Positions 57,182 through 64,000 of a stretch of DNA of 64,000 nucleotides are shown in pieces (positions within the stretch are counted from its first letter, which is position 1; the number at the start of each line of letters is the position of its first letter). The notes under the pieces were generated by a model. That model was not told the DNA's origin, searched no databases, and saw only the letters and a list, made by a program, of their open reading frames with translations. The position numbers and the translations under genes were made by a program. The stretch is taken from contig NW_024037069.1 in the NCBI RefSeq assembly GCF_015706575.1, positions 40,445,315-40,509,314 of the forward strand, read 5' to 3'. Source of the DNA: Patiria miniata (lineage: Eukaryota; Echinodermata; Asteroidea; Valvatida; Asterinidae).

Positions 57182-60100
57182 ATGAACGCAAAGTTCGTGA
57201 CATATTTTCGTTGAAAGTTTCTTGTTTGGTTCTAAACATTTATGCCATGTGTCAGCATTATCAATGTCAACAATTTCATTGGCATGAATAATTTAGCTCA
57301 CTACATCATTCCTTTAACACGAGCATCAAATATTGTCTCCCACGCATAATTTGCTGTCTTTACATATGTCACTAATGATCTGTCATACCAAGATGACAGT
57401 TCAAACCATTTCATCTTAAAACTATGTCATCTTAAGGTCATCTTAAGGACTTGTGAACCTTGGTCCGTATAGTTCTACGTTCTCTGTGTATAATACTGCA
57501 CAAGATGGGCCACAAGCAGCACTGAATACGTTATGAACCGTTGAAAGAAAGAAGTACAAATTACAAACAGCAACTGGTAAATGAATTGCATCTCTGACTG
57601 TTTATAACATGGAGCATCACCTGAAAGAAGTAGCAGGGTAAAAAGGGGAATAATTTTGTAGCTTTAATTTTGATGGACAAACATATTTGTTTAAGCTTTC
57701 ATAATATTGAATTTCCACAACCACGGAGAGAACTCAGATAACAGGAGCATAAATATTCATAATTCAATTTCGTTGTGGTGTTTCATTTTTTCACCGAATG
57801 ATTAATGTAAGTGATGAAATTCCAACAAGAGCAACTCTACATCTGGCTCAGTAAGGGGTTTGTTTTTATTAATTGATTTCAACAAACTAATCCAGAAATG
57901 CAGTCTAAAATCTTATTTTTTATACCAATAACTATTATGATCTTGAAAACACCTGTATGTTTTGAAAGCAGAATCGTGTCAAATTTGAGGTTTTGTGTTC
58001 TTTCTTTACGTATAACGTTTTCCTAACTGTATGTTTGTATATATAACATTTGCTTGGACATTTGTGCATCTTGAACAGAAAATTAATGTTAAAAGCATTG
58101 TAGAAACAAAATCGTGAAACAACTGGGGCAAGTTGTCTGTGTTAAGGTTTGGCATTATATTGTCACGGTTGAGCAGTTATTTACCGTGTATCACAAATTT
58201 AAACAAAGCTTAGATTAGAATGTGTTTGTTGAAATCACTATAATGTTGTTTTCTACGTCGTCGTCTTCATTTAGTTCTTTTTTTGTAATGAGTAAGAATT
58301 ATATTTGTAATGAAGATCACCATTTTGCCTTGAACCAGTTTTTATTATACTGACACATTTGTAATTGTTGGCAATCATAACGTGAATCATAAATCTCAAC
58401 AATGTTTCTATTTTTAAATGAACTTCCACATGGTCTACACTGAATAGGGCACAACGAGATTGAAACTTTGATGAGAAATAAACTAGTGATTTTTCCCCCA
58501 CAATGTTGACATATCAAGATACTGTAAACAAAACTGTGTTAAATGTTTGAACAATTTTTTTTTAAACTGAATTATAACCACTTCTTTTCATTGGATTTTT
58601 TTCTCAGATGTCAGTTGATGACGAATGCTGGTTAGTACCATCAAGTACACATTGTAAAAGTAAATATTTACTTATCGGGTTGAAGTCCAATGACCGGCTA
58701 AATACCCGATTGTTTGATCAACAGTTTCAGAGGAGCACACTTTAAAATAAGTGTGCTTGTTTTTATATTGTTGATAATACTAACAGACTTTCATACTTTG
58801 CAAAAAATCTAAACATGTCTTTGACCAAAGTTTTGAGGAAGTCGGCACAAAAAGTGTTCAAACTTTATGTATCAATTGTAGAGTGGAGAATGGGGAAACG
58901 TGGAACAAACAAGAGTCAGAATTAGAGAATGATTAATAATTTGAAATCAATGGGCAATGATAATTGCTTACATGGGGATTGATAAGGACGATGTTGAAAG
59001 CTTGAAGATGGGTAATGAACATTATGTGATGTTATCACACGAATGTATTAATTGAGGTCTCTTTCATTGAAGGATTATAAAGTTTTGCGTCAAAGATAGA
59101 ATGAGATTCAATAAATGTGGTTGTAGATTAATGAAAAGGACCAACACAGATTGTTATTTGTTATAATTATATTTGGAAATATTTAGAATTTAGAAAGCTT
59201 TCTTGTTTGATTTGTTGAAACACCAAGTGTCTTTTTGCAACACTGATCATATCTCAAGGGATGCTTGTGCAGTGCACAAAAGAACGTGAAAGTATCACGC
59301 GACTGCACATCCAATTTGTAAACATATATATTTTGGTCTATACATGTAGTTACTGATTCAAGATGGTTCCTGTGAACCATCTTGGAAGCAGACAATTTAT
59401 CTGAAGATTATTCATCTTTGATGTAATCAACCCGTTCATGAATTTCTGTTACAGTTCATAAACCGATATGCCAGAAATCATTCAATTTTGTAGCAAAGTT
59501 CCTTTTTAGAGTAAATGATGCATCCACATGGATTGTACTAAACTGTATTGAAACTGTAGATATGCAAGTGTGCCTAAAGAATATAAATGGTTTATATTTT
59601 TCTGTGTAACCTTGTTCAACTTCCAACGTTGATCTTTTTTCGCTACAACTCTAGCTAATGATAATGTGTATATTTTGGACAAAAAAATTATATTCTTCTA
59701 TAAACATTTGCTTTTCTAATAATTTGCCAAAATATTCCCAACCGAAATAAAAGGATTGAAATTAAAGAAAAGAATTTCATTTCAATGTGTTTTATTGTAG
59801 CATTGTGTGTTTATTTGATACGGTGACAAGAGGCGCTCACTTGTAGCTCAGTCCAAAAAGCACTAATATGCTATTTAAAAACTGTAATTTCATTCATTTT
59901 TTTTTACAAGAAAAGGAAACTTATAAACAAAACAAAGAGAAAAAGACAGCATAATAACTGTCACGGTGACCATAGATGAAAATATGATGTAGATCAATAA
60001 TTCCATGTCAACAACCCAAAGTAAACATGAACCCATAAGTTTAAAAGGGCCAGATTGAAGGGCCATCGCTCCACTAAATCAAAAATAATTAATCAGTTGA

Positions 60101-60730
60101 TAACAGCTGGCAGCTAAACTTTAAACAACAAAGATGACTGGGACAAATTCCAGGCTTCCTTCCATCACACGCCCTGCCAGCCCTCATTCTAATTGGTCTG
60201 GAGACGCCTGTGCTGGAAATAATAGAGACAACGTTTCTTTAATATGTTGGAACATCACCTAGTAGGGAGAATCCCAACTTGCACAGGGTTTGTAGTCAAT
60301 ACATTCTCCCTCGAGATGTAATAATGGGGATATCCAAACTCATTACCAATCGAATTATGAAATGATACTTATTGTATCGCTTTAGTTGTTGATAGAATAT
60401 GAAAGAACACCTGTCCAATACGATTGGATCTGTGTGGAAAGTCGTTCCTCGTTTCGTTTCGTCTTCAGATGTCACGAATGTACACGGTGCCACCTCAAAC
60501 AAAAACCCGAACCGTTAAAGCGCCCTTCTTTTCACATCTTGTATTTAGTGCATGCATGCCATGATTTTTTTTATGGTTTTTATTAGGCATAATAGTAACG
60601 ATGTTATCACCACATCCCCTTTTTATTACCCCATGCGACAAAACAGCTGGTAAAGAAATCAGGCTTCGACAAGTAACAGAACTTTGTTTACGTTCGGCCA
60701 GAGCAGTTTATTGCCAGATCGATTATCAGC
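57182..60730. other. AT-rich intergenic stretch, no firm gene
   Basis: Most frames are short. One minus-strand block (about 58317-58521) deserves mention: it follows an acceptor-like TTTGTTTACAG, encodes ICQHCGGK and CPIQCRPCGSSFKNRN, and ends in TGA, so it could be the last exon of an unknown zinc-binding protein. A small perfect hairpin lies at 59359-59384 (CAAGATGGTTC, CTGT loop, inverted arm). An AATAAA lies near 59746 on the plus strand without a supported gene upstream. Confidence 0.4.
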
Positions 60731-60733
60731 AAA

Positions 60734-61298
60734 AGTTTTCCGGTCGCTGCAATCCGCGAAAACTTGTTCATTTTGTTAAGTAAAACATCAAATTGTCTCC
60801 AATTGTTTGCGATCATAGGAATTGTTAAACATTAACGCAAATATTAACAATGATTTTCCGGTCGTGGCGATCCCCGCGAAAATCTATAGCCCAATGTCAT
60901 GTTCCCGGTCGTAGCGATCCCCGTGGAACCCAATAACAGAGCTAAACAATAACTGTACAAGTATTATTTCCGGTCGTTGCGATCCCCGCGAAATAATAAC
61001 GTATATCCAGTATTCCAATTTTTTCCGGTCGTAGCGATCCCCGCGAAACAGCAACAAAGCAATAACATAACTGTACAAGTATATTTCCGGTCGTTGCGAT
61101 TCCCGCGAAATAATAACGTATAAACCAATAATCCCATTTGTTTCCGGTCGTAGCGATCTCCGCGAAACACGTTAACGAAACAATCACATTAACTGTACAA
61201 GTACAAGTGTATTTCCGGTCGTTGCGATCCCCGCGAAATAACAAAATATATCATCACTATTCCAATTGGTTTCCGGTCGTGGCGATCCCCGCGAAACC
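60734..61298. repeat. Nine-copy hairpin array (CCGGTCGTNGCGATCCCCGCG core)
   Basis: Nine copies occur at about 60734, 60852, 60901, 60962, 61019, 61082, 61139, 61211 and 61268, spaced about 50-120 bp. The core is CCGGTCGTNGCGATCCCCGCG. The bases outside it pair with each other in nearly every copy but differ between copies: AGTTTTC/GAAAACT, GATTTTC/GAAAATC, GTTCC/GGAAC, TATTATTTC/GAAATAATA, TGTTTC/GAAACA, GGTTTC/GAAACC. Inside, GGTCG can pair with CGA(T)CC around a TNG loop whose middle base varies. The last six copies form three dimers with related spacers (ACTGTACAAGTAT and TAATAACGTATA). The minus strand reads as FRGDRNDRK repeats with stops, so it is not coding. It is not CRISPR: spacers are related and the genome is eukaryotic. 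Confidence 0.85.
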
Positions 61299-62464
61299 CA
61301 AAATCCGCCTTACGGTTAATTGCGTGCCAAGCAAAACATTCCATCATAATTCTCCGTCCCCGTTAATTTGCCAAACAACTTGCATGTTTCCCGAACTCCA
61401 CTAATTTACACGGATTTATAATACATGAAAAACAAGGTCTGTTGTACAAAAATGTACAGTGAGGTTCAACACGAGCCCGTGATAAATCGGTGTAGTGATT
61501 GACATTAAAAATGTTGTCCGACATGACTTTTATCAAATTCAATGATTTCAATGGTGACTACAAAATTCGGGGATGTCAACCTTGAGTAAATTGATAAGCT
61601 TTAGACTTATGCAGGCGTTCTGAATGAAATTCCGCTCTGGACTCCAATTCGGGGAGGGGCGAAAACCTCCTGGAAACCTCAATAAATTGCTCTTGATCTG
61701 TTACCGTGAGTTTCTGGTTTAATTGTTTCAATTTTAATCAGTGATGCAGTTTGCTTTTATTGTTAACTTTGATTCACGTTTTTTAAAGGTTGCATTCGCT
61801 TTTATTATTTGAAGACAGATCATATTCGCGATATGGAATGTATTCTGGAAACAAAACAAGGAACGGGTTTAGATTCGCAGAGTTCCCAAAATGAAACCAA
61901 AGCGGTCCCATTGAGATAAGTATTTGTGGATAGCTTTAAAGCAATTGTTAAAATGAATCAAAACATAATCACGTGTAGACAAAAGACTGTTAATAAACCA
62001 TTTTAAATAGTTTGTACATTCTTTGAGGGTTTATCACAACGCTAGCACTGCTTCTTGGAAACATTTCTTTGAAGACAATTTTGTGCACGACAAAATTGTA
62101 TTTCCCTGCAAGTTCAACACAGTCCCCAGTGAAATTAATTTTCAGGTGTCGTACAGCGCGTCCTTCACACGCTGCAATAGTTACCATTGAGCTTCATCAG
62201 TTTCAGCGTAAGCACATTTGTTGTGCTCTGGTAGATCTGAATGGGTTCTGAGTTGAGTATTGCGTTCTCTACGCCTCCCCCGTCACAACACCACAGCACT
62301 GTATCTATGGTAACCGACTTGTTTACCTGTCAAACCATCGCTCTTATTGCTTTGCCGCGGCTGGGAGTCGTCATTCCAGCACTGATTCGCTCTGTATCAA
62401 GCCTCGTCCTGGTTTCAGAGATACAGATATTTGGAATAGTCCTTAGCAACATCTTCAGTTCATC
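61299..62464. other. Intergenic stretch upstream of the lectin gene
   Basis: Short frames only. A TTCAG just before the lectin start codon (62453-62457) could be a 3' splice site for an upstream noncoding exon, but no such exon was identified. Confidence 0.35.
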
Positions 62465-63160
62465 ATGGCGTTTTGGTCCGAATTTATCGTCATCGTTGCT
62501 ATCATTTCATCTATCAAAACTGTACTTGGCTCAGGGTTCTGTCCTTCTCGGCTCTCTGTCAAATGCCTCTCTCGGCTCATTGTGGAATGTTCTTGCCCGC
62601 CAGAGTGGCAACTGTGGGGGAACGAGTGTTATCGCATCACTCCTTTACCGCATACTAGGGATGACGCCAAGACAGCTTGCCAAGACATGGGAAGCAAGAT
62701 GGCTGCTCCTCGCTCGCTGGAGGAAATGAACTTTATGGTGGAATTGGCGCAAAAGGTGGACAGTGCATACTCTGCCTGGATCGCCTGCAATGACAAAGAA
62801 ATTGAAGGAACTTGGGAGTGTGACGGTCAGGAAGGTCGCAAGCCCTTCTTACTTTGGGATGATGGGCAACCAAATGATTTATTCAATCAAGATTGTGTGG
62901 CAATAAAGTCGACAAAAAACGGCAAAATGGATGACGAATACTGTTATCGCTCTCACTTGGCGTTTTGTGTTCGTCGAGCTGCCTGTACTCACGGCCTATT
63001 AAACCAAACTTCGTCACTGATGCCTCTCTACCGACACACACGGCCGCAGTCTCAACCCAACCTGCCTCCGCGACCGCAACATCCGGGGGTTCATCACCGA
63101 GAGCGTGGCCGTCCGTGGCTCAACCGACAAGGAGCCCAGATGTCGCTCTTTCAACAATAA
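62465..63160 (+). CDS. Secreted C-type lectin-like protein
   Basis: The frame encodes 231 residues. A hydrophobic segment at residues 7-22 fits a signal peptide. Residues 44-171 form a C-type lectin-like domain opening CPPEWQLWGNECY, with Cys 44/55, 72/168 and 144/160 in the canonical long-form pattern and an extra pair, Cys108 and Cys119. Family landmarks include AKTACQDMGSKMA, SAWIACND (for WIGL), EGTWECDG, WDDGQPND and HLAFCVRR. The sugar-site tripeptide is QPN rather than mannose-type EPN or galactose-type QPD, and the WND calcium motif is replaced around MDDEYC, so ligand and calcium binding are uncertain. No intron interrupts the domain. The tail after residue 172 is Arg/Pro-rich, while another frame there is Ser/Thr/Pro-rich, so the true C terminus is doubtful. 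Secreted lectins of this kind are common in invertebrate immunity and in biomineral matrices. Confidence 0.8.
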   Translation: MAFWSEFIVIVAIISSIKTVLGSGFCPSRLSVKCLSRLIVECSCPPEWQLWGNECYRITPLPHTRDDAKTACQDMGSKMAAPRSLEEMNFMVELAQKVDSAYSAWIACNDKEIEGTWECDGQEGRKPFLLWDDGQPNDLFNQDCVAIKSTKNGKMDDEYCYRSHLAFCVRRAACTHGLLNQTSSLMPLYRHTRPQSQPNLPPRPQHPGVHHRERGRPWLNRQGAQMSLFQQ

Positions 63161-63186
63161 CATATCTGCAGAAGGGAATCAGCTGA

Positions 63187-64000
63187 ATCCAGGACACATA
63201 TCAACAGAGGGCACCGGCTAGTCATGGACATTGAAGTGTCTTGGAAAGGTAGTCTACCAACATGATTTAGTTTAACACTTACATTTACTTACCGGTACAA
63301 GAATTGTATACGGGAAGTTGGTGACGATGCAATTAATTCGCTTTTCCGGAAAATAAGAAAACGGGCGACCGAACTTTTGTTCGAGAAAGCAAAAAAGGTT
63401 ATCAATAATCGTTTCTATAGCAGATAAGATTTGATTTGAATTTTAAAACACAATTATATTTGAATTGCTTTTGTCTGACTCGTTTTATCCAAATAGAAAT
63501 GCACTTTAATTTATAAGTTTCTGCGTTAGTCAAACCGCGTAATTACAACTATACAAACAATTCAGTTTTAAATATTCTTAAATTCTTATGTTTTCGTAGA
63601 TGTGACTGTGAATGAATAGTTCTTGTATTTCCACGTCTGCTTGCAAATTCACATGACATAACTCAAAAGTTTGTATTGGTTTGTATGTGTTAAAAAATCA
63701 AATGATAGATTCAGTCTTAACAGCAAAATATCAAAACTAATACTTAGTTGTCAGATCGATGTGATGTTACGTGAAATTAATTTTAAAACAAGATTTTGGT
63801 GGTAATTTATGAATAATATTGTAACGAAATGTGTCCAAAGATCAGCCAACAGCCGGAATTTTATTGAACATTTAATTATTTGAAACTGTTTAATCACTTA
63901 ATTTGGTTACATGTCTGTTTCAATTGAAAAAAAGTGTGAAACTTTTGCTAGTAAACGTACGTTGAATTTCACACTTAGGAGGACAGTCAAGCAATTTTTT
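63187..64000. other. Region downstream of the lectin gene, nothing recognised
   Basis: AT-rich sequence without a convincing AATAAA signal or another gene. It presumably contains the lectin 3'-UTR. Confidence 0.35.

Noticed and set aside
60734..61298. CRISPR array
   Set aside because: Repeats are interspersed regularly in part, but the spacers are related to one another, the repeat flanks vary, no cas genes exist and the genome is eukaryotic.
62241..62729. 162-codon plus-strand gene overlapping the lectin start
   Set aside because: Its second half is the lectin coding sequence read in another frame, and it has no domain of its own.

Overview
This is a window of a eukaryotic nuclear genome, most likely a marine invertebrate deuterostome. 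An echinoderm or another ambulacrarian is my best guess; amphioxus is possible. The reasons are a Death-NACHT-LRR receptor gene of the type expanded in echinoderms and amphioxus, a secreted single-domain C-type lectin, GT-AG introns, AT-rich noncoding DNA with GC-richer exons, and a dense load of CR1/L2-like LINE tails, tRNA-derived SINEs, hAT-type short elements with long G/C runs, and minisatellites. The species is inferred from these features only. Two runs of exactly 500 N (15676-16175 and 47412-47911) are scaffold gaps.

Region 1-34,100 holds no gene I can support. It is a patchwork of repeats: a tRNA-head SINE (4217-4482), a hAT-like element (4542-4880), an inverted minisatellite (about 6475-6800), a small MITE (12872-13060), a hAT element with perfect terminal repeats and an 8-bp target duplication (14658-15073), a 10-bp minisatellite (16660-17090), a 0.9-kb foldback (17788-18709) abutting a 730-bp element with palindromic ends (18710-19439), an array of six direct and one inverted tRNA-like units (20354-21585), a palindromic MITE (22428-22640), an 1.85-kb tandem duplication of which one copy later took a LINE insertion (23551-27733), and LINE and diverged segmental duplications (28,300-34,100).

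Region 34,100-41,500 carries one intact seven-exon gene on the + strand. It encodes a 634-residue metal-dependent amidohydrolase of the YtcJ-like (amidohydrolase 3) family, with a GC-rich 5' end and a polyadenylation signal at 41477. Region 41,800-47,411 returns to LINE relics, inverted-repeat elements, a CGACGACAA satellite and a CCCTAA-containing 16-bp repeat, ending at an unresolved palindrome beside the second gap.

Region 48,300-56,400 contains a Death-NACHT-LRR (NLR) receptor gene on the + strand with four exons, including a 33-bp microexon. It is broken by many frameshifts and stops and is best called a pseudogene. Region 56,400-62,400 has no firm gene but holds the most unusual structure here: nine copies of a hairpin-forming motif (60734-61298) whose outer stems differ in sequence yet stay self-complementary. 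At 62465-63160 there is a secreted C-type lectin-like gene with a suspicious C-terminal tail. The NLR and the lectin both belong to innate immune families, but nothing in the sequence ties them to each other or to the amidohydrolase functionally.
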